Shown here: piece after piece, positions 41,807-54,548 of the stretch
Numbering within the stretch: position 1 is the first letter of the stretch
Layout: every line of letters begins with the position of its first letter
Position numbers and translations under genes: made by a program
Notes under the pieces: generated by a model
Seen by the model: only the letters and a program-made list of their open reading frames with translations
What the model was told of the DNA's origin: nothing
Databases searched by the model: none
Virus record (IMG/VR): IMGVR_UViG_3300044825_001064
Span: 1 to 64,000 of that record
DNA: 64,000 nucleotides
Direction: 5' to 3' (one strand)
DNA from: a virus

Positions 41807-42943
41807 TTAGCTTCCAAATCCTGCTGCAGCTGGATATCCTCTAGCAGTACCTACCCCTGTGGTGTCGGTGGCTACTACTCCGGTGTTACTGACCAAATTA
41901 CTAATGTTGGTCGACACGTCTGAATCCGTATTGTCGCCGTAAGCAAATATAGCCTTGTCTGTGTCATAACCAGCAGCTGCTAAACCAGTTCTGGCGGTGC
42001 CAACACCTGCGGTGTCGGTAGCTACTACACCGGTGTTGCTTACTAAATTAGTTAAAGATAGCTGTCCGCCAAAATCATAGCCATAGCCAAATATGGCCTT
42101 ATCCGATCCGTATTTAGCCGCGGCTAAAGCAGTTCTGGCGGTGCCAACACCTGTGGTATTGGCGGCTACTACACCGGTGTTACTGACCAAGTTAGTAGTG
42201 CTAAAAAGTGAAGTGGTGTTGCCGTACCCAAATATGGCTTTGTCTGTGCCATAAGTGGCAGCAGCTAGTTGTTGCCTAGCGCTGCCAACTCCCGCGGTGT
42301 CGGTGGCTACAACACCGGCGTTGCTGACCAAGTTAGTAATCGCGGTATTTGAAGTACTAACGCCAAACCCAAATATTGCTTTATCCGTGCCGTAGCCTGC
42401 CGCAGCTAAAGCTCTTCTAGTTGTGCCAACTCCAGTGGTATCAGTTGCCACAACACCGGCATTTGAAACCAAATTGGTTATTGCCGTGTTTGATGCGCTA
42501 CTACCTGATGCGGTATTGCCATACCCAAATATAGCCTTGTCTGTGCCATAACTGGCAGCTGCTAAACCATATCTAGCAGTTCCAACACCTGTTGTATCGG
42601 TAGCTACAACACCGGAATTTGATACTAAATTTGTTATAGAAATATTGCTACCACCTGTTAAAATTTTTCCATATCCAAAAATAGCACGTTGGTTTGGTAC
42701 CGCACTGGTGCTCACCGGCGCCCAGTTTGAATTGACGTAAACATACAGCTGGTTGGCGGTGGTGTCGTACACCATCATGCCGTTGATAGCAGTTAGGGCG
42801 GTACGTTGTGTGGTGGTAACGCTTTTGACATACATGCCGCTTGAATTAATGGCGGCACCAGTGACACCTTGGCCTTGCAACTCAAGCAAACCAGAATTAT
42901 CAGCTGATTGTATGATGCCTTTTGCGGCGTTAATGATTGCCAT
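41807..42943 (-). CDS. Six-repeat propeller fibre paralogue 1 (378 aa)
   Basis: N-terminal shared domain (about 1-80, VKSVTTTQRTALTAINGMMV), then six repeats of about 45 residues. Each carries IF[GA][YF]G, a variable loop, TNLVSNTGVVATDTTGVGTA and LAAAxYGxDKA. Six equal repeats suggest a six-bladed beta-propeller. The variable loop after the FGYG strand is where the copies differ most, so it is the candidate ligand surface. Likely a receptor-binding fibre. Confidence 0.72.
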   Translation of the reverse strand: MAIINAAKGIIQSADNSGLLELQGQGVTGAAINSSGMYVKSVTTTQRTALTAINGMMVYDTTANQLYVYVNSNWAPVSTSAVPNQRAIFGYGKILTGGSNISITNLVSNSGVVATDTTGVGTARYGLAAASYGTDKAIFGYGNTASGSSASNTAITNLVSNAGVVATDTTGVGTTRRALAAAGYGTDKAIFGFGVSTSNTAITNLVSNAGVVATDTAGVGSARQQLAAATYGTDKAIFGYGNTTSLFSTTNLVSNTGVVAANTTGVGTARTALAAAKYGSDKAIFGYGYDFGGQLSLTNLVSNTGVVATDTAGVGTARTGLAAAGYDTDKAIFAYGDNTDSDVSTNISNLVSNTGVVATDTTGVGTARGYPAAAGFGS

Positions 42944-42966
42944 TACTTAATTCCTTAATATTGACT

Positions 42967-44085
42967 TTACGCAAATGATGTTGCGGCTAATTCTTGTCGG
43001 CCTTGCCCCACACCCGTTACATCAGTACCTACAACTCCTGTGTTTGACACTAAGTTTGTTATGGATAAATTAGAACCGCCGTATCCAAAAATACCTTTAT
43101 CGGATCCATATGTGCAAGCCGCTAAATACTGTCTTGCTGTTCCAACACCCGTTGTATCGGTTGCCACTACGCCTGTATTAGATACTAAATTGGTTAGACT
43201 TGATGCTGAAGCGGCAAAACCATACCCAAATATTCCTTTATCGTTTCCGTATCCGCAAGCAGCTAATCTTCTTCTTGCAGTGCCAACACCAGTAGTATCG
43301 GTCGCAACCACGCCAGTATTAGAGACTAAATTAGTCATTGATACTTGAGTGGTCGTGTATCCATATCCAAAAAGTGCTTTGTCGCCGCCATAACTTGTGG
43401 CAGCTAATTCGTATCGTGCTGTCCCTACTCCGGTTGTATCGGAAGCCATGACACCGGCGTTTGAAAATAAGTTACTAATACTGACTCGAGTGGAATTTGA
43501 GTCTGTTGTAGAACCATATCCAAAAATTGCTTTGTCACCGCCATATCCAGCGCCAGCTAATTTTAATCTAACTGTGGCTGTAGTTGACGAATCGGTGGAT
43601 ACAACTCCGGTGTTTGATACTAAATTGATAATCGAATAAATTGTGGAACCAACTTGACCAAATGCAAAAACCCCTTTATCTCCGCCGTATGTTGAAGCAG
43701 CTAACGAATTTCGTGCGGTACCAACACCAGTGGTGTCGGTTGCTACAACGCCTGTGGTCGATACTAAATTTGTTACTGAGTATCGAATAGATGTTCCGTT
43801 AAATCCGTAACCAAAAATACCGCGCGTATTAAACGCGCCAGATGTTGCTGTGTCAAATTGTTTCCACTCACTATTGTTGTAACCAAACAAACCAGGTACG
43901 GTGGTGTCATACACTACCATTCCGGTGGTGGGGGTTAATGCCAATCTCTGCGTGGTGGTGACACTTTTAACATACATACCATTCGGATTAACCGCCACGC
44001 CAGTGACGCCCGCACCTTGCAACTCCAGCGTACCAGAGTTGTCCGATATTTGTAGCAGTCCGTCGGTTGCGTTAATTGATGCCAT
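42967..44085 (-). CDS. Six-repeat propeller fibre paralogue 2 (372 aa)
   Basis: Same design as paralogue 1: shared base (VKSVTTTQRLALTPTTGMVV), then six FGYG/FAFG repeats with DKAIFGYG and VVATDTTGVGTAR strands. Differences concentrate in the loops (for example GSTTDSNSTRVSIS). One repeat has the altered VVSTDSSTTATVRLKLAGAG, showing more divergence than the others. Confidence 0.72.
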   Translation of the reverse strand: MASINATDGLLQISDNSGTLELQGAGVTGVAVNPNGMYVKSVTTTQRLALTPTTGMVVYDTTVPGLFGYNNSEWKQFDTATSGAFNTRGIFGYGFNGTSIRYSVTNLVSTTGVVATDTTGVGTARNSLAASTYGGDKGVFAFGQVGSTIYSIINLVSNTGVVSTDSSTTATVRLKLAGAGYGGDKAIFGYGSTTDSNSTRVSISNLFSNAGVMASDTTGVGTARYELAATSYGGDKALFGYGYTTTQVSMTNLVSNTGVVATDTTGVGTARRRLAACGYGNDKGIFGYGFAASASSLTNLVSNTGVVATDTTGVGTARQYLAACTYGSDKGIFGYGGSNLSITNLVSNTGVVGTDVTGVGQGRQELAATSFA

Positions 44086-44087
44086 TG

Positions 44088-45206
44088 TTAGGATCCATAT
44101 GTGGATGCTGCTAATTCAATTCTAGCTGTTCCAACTCCGGTTGTGTCTGTTGCAACAACACCGGTATTTGATACTAAGTTTGAAAGAGAGCTATTTGCGC
44201 CTGTTGTTCCATATCCAAAAATGGCCCTATCAACATTATAAGATGTTGCCGCTAAAGAGTTCCTAGCAGACCCAACTCCCGCCGTATCTGTTGCCACTAC
44301 TCCGGTATTTGATACTAAATTGGTAATTGCTGTTCTAGCTGCTCCGGTCCACCCAAATCCAAAAATTGCTTTATCACCACCGTAACTTGCAGCGGCAAGC
44401 GATCTTCTTGCCGTGCCAACGCCTGTGGTGTCCGTTGCAACCACCCCAGCATTAGATACTAAATTAGTTATTGAAACAACAGCTGATGCGTTGTCTAATC
44501 CATAACCAAAAATAGCTTTGTCGCTGCCGTAACTTGCTGCTGCTAATAATTGTCTTGTTGTTCCGACACCCGCTGTATCAGTTGCGACAACACCGGTATT
44601 TGATACTAAATTAGTCACTGCAGTATTTGTACCTGTTGTGCCGTACCCAAAAATAGCTTTATCATTGCCATAACTTGCAGATGCTAAACCGTATCTTGCG
44701 GTTCCTACCCCGGTGGTATTTGCAGCTACAGTGCCTGTATTTGATACTAAGTTGGTTAGGGAAAAAATATTTCCCGCATCCACGCCATACCCAAAAATGC
44801 CTTTATCTGTACTATAACCGGCCGCTGCTAATAGCGATCTAGCTGTTCCAACACCTGCTGTGTCGGTAGCTACAACTCCTGTTGTTGATACTAAATTTGT
44901 AACATTTTGATAAGTCCCACCAACAGCTCCGTATCCAAAAATTCCACGTTTTACAGGACGCGTGTCAACCGACGTAATTTGTCGCCAGGCGTTATTTATA
45001 TAAGTTACAAACTTACCTAACGTGGTGTTGTAAATAATCATGCCAACGGTTGGGGTAAGGGCTGCTATCTGTGCAGAGGTTAAGCTCTTCACGTACATGC
45101 CGTTTACGTTGACCGAAAAACCAGTTACGCCTTCACCCTGCACATCCAATGTGCCGGAGTTATCTCCAGTATTAATAATACCGATGTTGGCGTTAATGGA
45201 TGCCAT
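44088..45206 (-). CDS. Six-repeat propeller fibre paralogue 3 (372 aa)
   Basis: Same length as paralogue 2. The base domain carries the variant VKSLTSAQIAALTPTVGMII, followed by six repeats (FGYGAVGG, FGYGVDAG, FGYGTTGT, FGYGLDNA, FGFGWTGA, FGYGTTGA). Separated by 2 bp from its downstream neighbour. Expected to share the receptor-binding role of the array. Confidence 0.72.
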   Translation of the reverse strand: MASINANIGIINTGDNSGTLDVQGEGVTGFSVNVNGMYVKSLTSAQIAALTPTVGMIIYNTTLGKFVTYINNAWRQITSVDTRPVKRGIFGYGAVGGTYQNVTNLVSTTGVVATDTAGVGTARSLLAAAGYSTDKGIFGYGVDAGNIFSLTNLVSNTGTVAANTTGVGTARYGLASASYGNDKAIFGYGTTGTNTAVTNLVSNTGVVATDTAGVGTTRQLLAAASYGSDKAIFGYGLDNASAVVSITNLVSNAGVVATDTTGVGTARRSLAAASYGGDKAIFGFGWTGAARTAITNLVSNTGVVATDTAGVGSARNSLAATSYNVDRAIFGYGTTGANSSLSNLVSNTGVVATDTTGVGTARIELAASTYGS

Positions 45207-45209
45207 TGA

Positions 45210-46337
45210 TTATATTCCGAAATTTCCTGCAGCTAAATAGTATCTTGCTGTTCCTACGCCAGTTGTATCATTAGCTACCACACCAGTATTTGACACTAAA
45301 TTGGTTGTAGATACTCTACCGCCGGCAGTGGTGTCAATTGAGCCGTATCCAAAAATTGCTTTATCACTTCCATAAGTTGAAGCGGCTATGCCATTTCGAG
45401 CTGACCCTACACCCGTTGTATCGGTTGCAACAACTCCTGCGTTTGATACTAAATTAGTTGTTGCTGTAACGGAACCTGTATTTCCATATCCAAATATAGC
45501 TTTGTCCGTGCCATAACCTGCGGCACCAAGTGCATTTCTGGCGGTTCCTACAGCTGCAGTGTCAGTTGCAATTACTCCGGTGTTTGACACTAAATTAGTA
45601 ACCCCAGTTCGCGTTCCCCCGTTATTACCAAATCCAAATAGTGCTTTGTCATTTCCGTAAGGGGCAGCGGCAAGATTTGCTCTTGTTGTACCAACGCCGG
45701 TTGTATCTGTGGAAACAACGCCCGTATTGGATACTAGATTTGATATTGCAGTAGCAGTTCCAGCAATATTACCGTATCCAAAAATAGCTTTGTCTGTACT
45801 GTATCTAGTTGCCGCTAAATTACTTCTGGCAGTTCCCACTCCTGTTGTATCAGTTGCCACAACACCTGTGTTGGATACTAAATTAGTAATTGCCGTATCA
45901 GAGCCTGAATTTCCGTATCCAAAAATTGCTTTATCTGTTCCGTAAGAAGCGCAAGCTAAATATGCTCTGGCAGTTCCGACACCAGTTGTATCTGTTGCAA
46001 CAACGCCGGTACTTGATACCAAATTAGTTAACGATACATAAGTTGTTCCGCTTGTAGTAGCGCCATAACCAAATATAGCACGTTGGTTTCTTGCGTCAGT
46101 CGACGTCATTTGTACCCATGCGCCGTTAGCATATACGCACATTTTAGACAATGTGGTATTAAACACAATCATGCCGTTCACGCCAGTTAGCGCGAACATT
46201 TCAGCGGATGTGACACTCTTAAAATACAAACCATTAACGTTGACAGAGCCTGCAGTAACACCGCCGCCTTGTAGGTTGACGGTGCCTGAATTATCTCCTG
46301 TGTTTACTAATCCGGTACCTGCGTTAATTGATGCCAT
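45210..46337 (-). CDS. Six-repeat propeller fibre paralogue 4 (375 aa)
   Basis: First propeller gene of the array after the collagen-like fibre. The base domain (INAGTGLVNTGDNSGTVNLQ; FKSVTSAEMFALTGVNGMIV) is closest to paralogue 3. Six repeats follow, ending AARYYLAAGNFGI-like in common with the others. A TG-T-TATAAT extended -10 box lies 25 bp upstream, so the array may have its own host-type promoter. Confidence 0.72.
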   Translation of the reverse strand: MASINAGTGLVNTGDNSGTVNLQGGGVTAGSVNVNGLYFKSVTSAEMFALTGVNGMIVFNTTLSKMCVYANGAWVQMTSTDARNQRAIFGYGATTSGTTYVSLTNLVSSTGVVATDTTGVGTARAYLACASYGTDKAIFGYGNSGSDTAITNLVSNTGVVATDTTGVGTARSNLAATRYSTDKAIFGYGNIAGTATAISNLVSNTGVVSTDTTGVGTTRANLAAAPYGNDKALFGFGNNGGTRTGVTNLVSNTGVIATDTAAVGTARNALGAAGYGTDKAIFGYGNTGSVTATTNLVSNAGVVATDTTGVGSARNGIAASTYGSDKAIFGYGSIDTTAGGRVSTTNLVSNTGVVANDTTGVGTARYYLAAGNFGI

Positions 46338-46362
46338 TATAGTTTCCTAAGATACCTGTTTA

Positions 46363-50007
<3,645 letters not shown>

Positions 50008-50022
50008 TATTGTCTCTTTAAA

Positions 50023-50370
50023 TTATTGTTTAATGTCGCCAGATTCGCCATGAACAGGTGGTTGTCCATCAATAAATAAACTATCGTATTGTGTTTGTTC
50101 GTTCGGATTACCTTCGGTAACAACTTGTTGTCCACCAATAGGTCCGATTGCGATATTTTGGTCTGGGCGAGGAAATCGAAGTGCAATATTTTCTGTTTGA
50201 CGCGCAGGCAAACGCCATGGGTCAAAATTATCTAAGTCTGCCTTGCATACTCTCATGCCAGGGAAGTTTGGATCTGGCATGAGTTCGGTGTACGCAAATT
50301 TCCTGTTGCAGCGATCACAAATCGCTACAGACAGGACGCTATTACCTCTTGTATCGAGGTAAACGGGCAT
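50023..50370 (-). CDS. Small structural protein with cysteine motif (115 aa)
   Basis: AICDRCNRKF with a later MRVCKADLDNFDP gives three Cys and acidic residues, a possible zinc-binding site. The second half is Pro/Asn-rich and flexible (GPIGGQQVVTEGNPNEQ). I recall similar proteins between head genes and fibres in other phages. Shares one base with the upstream gene. Confidence 0.65.
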   Translation of the reverse strand: MPVYLDTRGNSVLSVAICDRCNRKFAYTELMPDPNFPGMRVCKADLDNFDPWRLPARQTENIALRFPRPDQNIAIGPIGGQQVVTEGNPNEQTQYDSLFIDGQPPVHGESGDIKQ

Positions 50371-50672
50371 TACTTAACTCCGGATTGAATTACAGTAAGT
50401 GTGTCGCCTTCTGCTGCGCCAGACAAACGAATAGCACGATAGGGTTGTGCTAAAAATGTTGCAGTGTTTGGTGCAGTATTAGGTGCTGTAATCCAAGTAT
50501 AGGTTGCCTCTACATAGTTACCGTTTGAAATAGGGTATGGGTCTGTTGCTGTTACTTGTACAGTACCAGAACCAGTTTTTGAATAGGTAACTTGGAAAGG
50601 GGTTAGATATTGGTCTAACACAACCGGAGTAGTTACTCCAGAGCTGTTAGCCGTTACTGTTACTTGTCTCAT
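50370..50672 (-). CDS. Beta-rich virion accessory protein (100 aa)
   Basis: All-beta composition (MRQVTVTANSSGVTTPVVLD; YRAIRLSGAAEGDTLTVIQS) with Thr/Val strands. This resembles small capsid decoration or head-tail joining proteins. It sits between the decoration-type protein and the cysteine-motif protein. No specific family. Confidence 0.62.
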   Translation of the reverse strand: MRQVTVTANSSGVTTPVVLDQYLTPFQVTYSKTGSGTVQVTATDPYPISNGNYVEATYTWITAPNTAPNTATFLAQPYRAIRLSGAAEGDTLTVIQSGVK

Positions 50673-50722
50673 TTATTAATCTCCAAATAGTTAAACTGGG
50701 GGCCGAAGCCCCGAGAGATTAA

Positions 50723-51160
50723 TTAAGCAGCGGCGTTGAGAGTTGCCTCGGCAGCAGCCCAAGCGGCAGCAGGATTGCCATTGCCGGCCCACTGTGTTAA
50801 AGTACCAGCAGCAAGGTCAACACCAGTAGCAGATTGGTTAACTGGTTGGTATACACCAGTGCTAACTTCGTAACCAGCTAAAGTGTGAACAACAGCGCCG
50901 TAGTTCAATACAGCACCGCGCACGCCTGCGTAACGAGTATCGGCATTTAAAATGTTAAACGCTTGACCATCAGTAGTTTGTACTTGTGGGAGGGTTAAAA
51001 CTACTGGAGCAGCGGGACCGCCGTCAGCAGCAGAGAGGATAATTACAGTTGCGCCAGCGTCGATAGCGATTGGTGATGTGTCAGCAGCGGTAATATATAC
51101 CAATGGGGTTGCAAAACCGTTAAGCGATCTGACTGGGCCGGTAAAAGTAGTAAAAGACAT
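50723..51160 (-). CDS. Putative capsid decoration protein (145 aa)
   Basis: Beta-rich Ala/Gly/Thr protein (TPLVYITAADTSPIAIDAGA; VVLTLPQVQTTDGQAFNILN) ending in an Ala-rich helix. It has its own promoter motif with a 90-base hairpin-containing leader and an AAGGAAC ribosome site, directly behind the capsid gene's terminator. Strong private expression next to the capsid gene suggests a protein made in high copy, such as a decoration protein. This is inferred from context. Confidence 0.6.
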   Translation of the reverse strand: MSFTTFTGPVRSLNGFATPLVYITAADTSPIAIDAGATVIILSAADGGPAAPVVLTLPQVQTTDGQAFNILNADTRYAGVRGAVLNYGAVVHTLAGYEVSTGVYQPVNQSATGVDLAAGTLTQWAGNGNPAAAWAAAEATLNAAA

Positions 51161-51249
51161 GTTTTGTTCCTTATCTCAGTGGATATCCCAAGCCGTCTCT
51201 GAGTCGTCTACCGGGAAGTGGCGGTAGTCTGAATGGGATGATTCTTCCT

Positions 51250-51266
51250 TATTTTAACTAATACGC
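51250..51266 (-). promoter_or_regulatory. Phage promoter motif after capsid terminator
   Basis: Minus-strand GCGTATTAGT (51266-51257), TAAAAT, then A at 51250. The predicted leader contains a CTACCG-N8-CGGTAG hairpin and other pairings before the ATG at 51160. Confidence 0.75.
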
Positions 51267-51291
51267 AAAAACCATAAAATACGCCCCATAA

Positions 51292-51322
51292 AGTAAAAAA
51301 GCCACCCTTGTGGGGTGGCTTT
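51292..51322 (-). terminator. Rho-independent terminator after major capsid gene
   Basis: Minus-strand AAAGCCACCC / GGGTGGCTTT with a 5-base loop and a T-run. It ends the head operon 18 bp after the capsid stop codon and 26 bp before the next promoter motif. Confidence 0.88.
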
Positions 51323-51339
51323 GTGCTACTTTGGGCTTA

Positions 51340-52257
51340 TTAAACGCCTGCGGTACCGTAAATGTTACGCGCATCGTGCCAGCCGGTCGCATAACGCTCG
51401 GTGGCCTTGTAACGCATAGAATCGGTCTCGAAATCGCCTTCCATGGATTTCTCCATTGGACGACGCATAACAAGCATTAGACCATTCTCAGCATCGGTCT
51501 GTACCCACCATGCCTTGGTAGAGCTCAAACGGGTTACAACGTGTGCACCCTTTGGCAACATACCAGTGGACTTGATTGGGTTCAAATCGTTGTCGGCAGT
51601 TCCGGAACGGAGAACCGACTTGAGAATAACTTCAGCTTGGAACTCGAGTGCAGGAGGAACAATAAGTTGCTCAGCCTTCAAGCGAATACGCTTACCGTTG
51701 TTGTCGATTGCAGAACGAATCTGAATCAAAATCTGCTCAACAGAAGTCTGTGAGAGAGCGGCAGGAGTAGTCAAAACGTTGCTGTAGGTTAGACCGTTTG
51801 CAACAGGGTGAGCACTGTTACTTAACGTTACGCCGTCACCACCAACATAGCCGGGGGTAAATGCGAAGTTGAGTAAGTTTGCGCACAATGTTTCTTTGGT
51901 TTCAATCATGGATTGAGCCAAATGTTTTGCAAAGGTGCTACCGATACGGATGTGATCACCGTCTTCCATCAACACTTTGGTTAAAGCATATGCTAAACCA
52001 TAGATTTGATAGATGAAACGGGTGATGTACAGAGTACCGCCCTGATCATAGCTGACAGGAGTTCCGTCAGGCATGGCAGGAGCTGCATTCATACCGTACA
52101 GCATTACTTCTTCATGATAGTTGCGTGGAATACCTTGGATCTGCTCTACAAATCCTTTCCACTCGTCGGCGCGTTGCTCATAAACGCCATCAAAGACTTC
52201 GTTGATAATCGGTTCGACTACCGCACGAAAGTCTGTACTACGCATTGGGGTTGCCAT
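51340..52257 (-). CDS. Major capsid protein, HK97-fold type (305 aa)
   Basis: Forms the head shell. Features are an N-terminal helical arm (TDFRAVVEPIINEVFDGVYE), YHEEVMLYGMN, a central LTKVLMEDGDHIRIGSTFAK helix and the loop NSAHPVANGLTYSNVLTTPA. The P-domain helix VEQILIQIRSAIDNNGKRIR leads to VPPALEFQAEVILKSV, and TRLSSTKAWWVQTDAENGLM comes near the end. The length and lack of a large prodomain fit capsid proteins that use a separate scaffold, and the scaffold gene is present. A strong terminator follows. Confidence 0.85.
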   Translation of the reverse strand: MATPMRSTDFRAVVEPIINEVFDGVYEQRADEWKGFVEQIQGIPRNYHEEVMLYGMNAAPAMPDGTPVSYDQGGTLYITRFIYQIYGLAYALTKVLMEDGDHIRIGSTFAKHLAQSMIETKETLCANLLNFAFTPGYVGGDGVTLSNSAHPVANGLTYSNVLTTPAALSQTSVEQILIQIRSAIDNNGKRIRLKAEQLIVPPALEFQAEVILKSVLRSGTADNDLNPIKSTGMLPKGAHVVTRLSSTKAWWVQTDAENGLMLVMRRPMEKSMEGDFETDSMRYKATERYATGWHDARNIYGTAGV

Positions 52258-52280
52258 TGCTTATTCCTTTCTTTCGTTAA

Positions 52281-52937
52281 TTAGATCGAGACCTTAGGCG
52301 CAACAAAGCTATTGTTGGCGATCTTGACTTGAACAATCGTGTAAGCATCGCCCCAGGCGTTCGTCTCGCCAGGAGGATATGCAGCTTCACGGCCTAAACC
52401 GACTACACGTACTTGACCTTGTGAACCGTTAGCAACGGCAGTAGAGGCTAAAGCACATGTTGAGAAACCAGCACCGCCAACACCGATGGAATAACCATCA
52501 GCAGTGGTGTAACCAGTTGCGCCGGAGAAATTGTACTGTTGGCCGATAGAACCGGTACCAGCAGAACCATTTACTTGAGCTTCGTATACCAACTCAGGAT
52601 CAGAGAAGATCCAGAAAATGATATCGGTGGATGCGTCTAAAGTGGTTTTAGCAGCATACTTAGCTACAGAACGGCGACCTTGTGAGTCGGTGAACTCTAC
52701 GCCATCAAATACACCAAACACGGGAGTCGTGTCTGCTGCAGCGATGGTTAATTGGTTAGAAGCAGTTAGTGCTACGGGCTGATACTGGTAAAAAGACTGA
52801 CCAGAGCTCAACGAGTACGGAGCGCTATATGCACCACCGGTGACAAAGCTGTTCGTGCCCACGAATGGGGTAGCACGATCCAAGCCACTTGGATGGTATG
52901 CAGGCTTCAAACCAAAGGGTTTAAATGTTGCGGACAT
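52281..52937 (-). CDS. Head protein, probable capsid decoration/associated (218 aa)
   Basis: Starts FKPFGLKPAYHPSGLDRATP, a pattern I recall from proteins next to capsid genes in aquatic podoviruses. Beta-rich and Gly/Ala/Thr-rich (SIGQQYNFSGATGYTTADGY). Placed between scaffold-side genes and the capsid gene with a 23-bp gap. Likely a minor head or decoration protein. Confidence 0.66.
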   Translation of the reverse strand: MSATFKPFGLKPAYHPSGLDRATPFVGTNSFVTGGAYSAPYSLSSGQSFYQYQPVALTASNQLTIAAADTTPVFGVFDGVEFTDSQGRRSVAKYAAKTTLDASTDIIFWIFSDPELVYEAQVNGSAGTGSIGQQYNFSGATGYTTADGYSIGVGGAGFSTCALASTAVANGSQGQVRVVGLGREAAYPPGETNAWGDAYTIVQVKIANNSFVAPKVSI

Positions 52938-52970
52938 TTATGTTTTCCTTTGTTGTTATTTTGAAGAATG

Positions 52971-53528
52971 TTAACTAAAGCGCACGTTTGGATTGTTTGC
53001 TTTAGCGGCCTCTTTTTCCATTTCCAAAACTCCACCTTCCAGGATTGATCTACCACCTTTGCCATCCTGAGCAGTGCTCCGAACTTGCGCGGTAATATTT
53101 CGTTGATGATCTAGCGGATCCTCTAAGTGCATCATACGCATCACTTCCTGATAGATTTCTTCTGGTAACTTGAAGAGAACCATTTCGTTACAGCTAACAC
53201 AGCCTTCAAACTTGCCCGAGCTCATTTTACCTAGCGATTCAAAGCCTTTTCCTAATTCTGCGGCTTTCACTGGTTCATAACCCAACGCCATGCGTTTGTC
53301 GATACTGTCATAATTATTTGTGGTGGATAACCAACACAAATGAAACCCCGGGATTGTGCCCTGAGGTATGTCAGGTAAGGCACTATTCTGCCACCTGTCA
53401 CGGAACGCCTCTGCACGTTCCCGGCGTGATTTTGCTTCCGGATCCATCTCTGCCATCCGGTCTTTAACTTCTTCGACTCGATCTAATAAACGATCATCTA
53501 AGTCGCGTTTGATTCTTGTATTTGCCAT
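52971..53528 (-). CDS. Conserved head-operon protein (185 aa)
   Basis: Charged helical N-terminus (RIKRDLDDRLLDRVEEVKDR), a Trp/His segment PGFHLCWLSTTNNYDSIDKR, then FEGCVSCNEMVLFKLPEEIY with a Cys-x-x-Cys. No known domain. Constant placement between scaffold and capsid in the operon points to an assembly function. Confidence 0.66.
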   Translation of the reverse strand: MANTRIKRDLDDRLLDRVEEVKDRMAEMDPEAKSRRERAEAFRDRWQNSALPDIPQGTIPGFHLCWLSTTNNYDSIDKRMALGYEPVKAAELGKGFESLGKMSSGKFEGCVSCNEMVLFKLPEEIYQEVMRMMHLEDPLDHQRNITAQVRSTAQDGKGGRSILEGGVLEMEKEAAKANNPNVRFS

Positions 53529-53533
53529 GATAA

Positions 53534-54532
53534 TTAACCTTTATTTTGACGATCGTATTGCGCGTACGCTTTGATCATTTTGTTTCGTCTTTCAACATCA
53601 TCCCATGCTCCAGCATCTTTAATTGCCTGTACTCGATCACGACTTAGCATGATTGTTCCAGGTTTTGTGCCGGCAGTGTTTGCCACTCGACTCGAGGCTG
53701 TTGGACCAGAACGTTTAATTGATTTGTTCTTGTCTTTAGCCACATAACGGTGTGGTAAACGAGACTGTAGTCGACTGTCTAACTCTTCCCAATACTCAGG
53801 ATCTGCTGGATCCCAACCATCGGCTGCAAGTTCTTGGTCAATTACTTTGGCGATTCTACTATCCGTATCTCGAGCTTGCGGATCGAACCAAGAATTACGT
53901 CTTGCCCATTCTGTAGCGTTTCGTTGCACTTCATTTGCTACCGGATTTGGAACGTTTTGTTTTGGTGCTTTCGCTTCTTCGAGTTGTTGTTTTTTATAAT
54001 ACTGAGCTTGCTTCAAACGCTCTTTTGCGTCTGTCAACTGCTCTAAGTATTCTACTTGACCCGTAACGTCACCAGCTTGGGCTGCTTGCATCATCTTCAT
54101 CTTTGCATATTCAACCCGACTTGCTTCGTCTTCGATGGACTTATCAAGTTGTGCAAACTGATACGATGCTGCTGCGTTTTCCACTTTGGCTAACCGCTCA
54201 GCCAGTTCGGCGTTGCGGCGCTCAAGTGCGCTAATCTTGTTACGAGCTGTGATATCTCGTTGTTTGGCTAGTTCTTTCTTTAGCCTACGCTCTTCCCGTC
54301 GGGCTTGGCGTATTTTTTCACGATCGTCGTCTGTTTCCTCTGGCTCTTCTTCCTCGTCGTCAGCATTCTCTTCTTGCTCTGCTTCCGTCTCGTCAGATTC
54401 TTCTTCAGACTCTTCGTTTTTTGTTTCTACTTCTTCTTTTTCGTCTTCAATTTCTTCAGGAAAATCGACCCTAGCTAAAATTGAACCGTCTTCTTGTTCC
54501 TTAATCGGAACGTCTTTGTCATTGTCTGCCAT
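53534..54532 (-). CDS. Scaffolding protein (332 aa)
   Basis: Residues 20-75 are almost all Glu/Asp. A long Arg/Glu coiled coil follows (REERRLKKELAKQRDITARN; residues 75-170). The C-terminal third has WARRNSWFDPQARDTDSRIA and a basic end with AKDKNKSIKRSG. This resembles P22-type scaffolds, whose basic C-terminus binds the capsid interior. It is encoded just before the capsid genes, as usual. No protease domain is seen, so the scaffold may exit intact. Confidence 0.75.
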   Translation of the reverse strand: MADNDKDVPIKEQEDGSILARVDFPEEIEDEKEEVETKNEESEEESDETEAEQEENADDEEEEPEETDDDREKIRQARREERRLKKELAKQRDITARNKISALERRNAELAERLAKVENAAASYQFAQLDKSIEDEASRVEYAKMKMMQAAQAGDVTGQVEYLEQLTDAKERLKQAQYYKKQQLEEAKAPKQNVPNPVANEVQRNATEWARRNSWFDPQARDTDSRIAKVIDQELAADGWDPADPEYWEELDSRLQSRLPHRYVAKDKNKSIKRSGPTASSRVANTAGTKPGTIMLSRDRVQAIKDAGAWDDVERRNKMIKAYAQYDRQNKG

Positions 54533-54548
54533 ACTTTTCTCTCAAAAG

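Noticed and set aside
40593-46337. Diversity-generating retroelement acting on the fibre paralogues
   Set aside because: No reverse transcriptase, template repeat or adenine-specific pattern was found in the window. Differences between copies are spread over loops and strands as in ordinary divergence.
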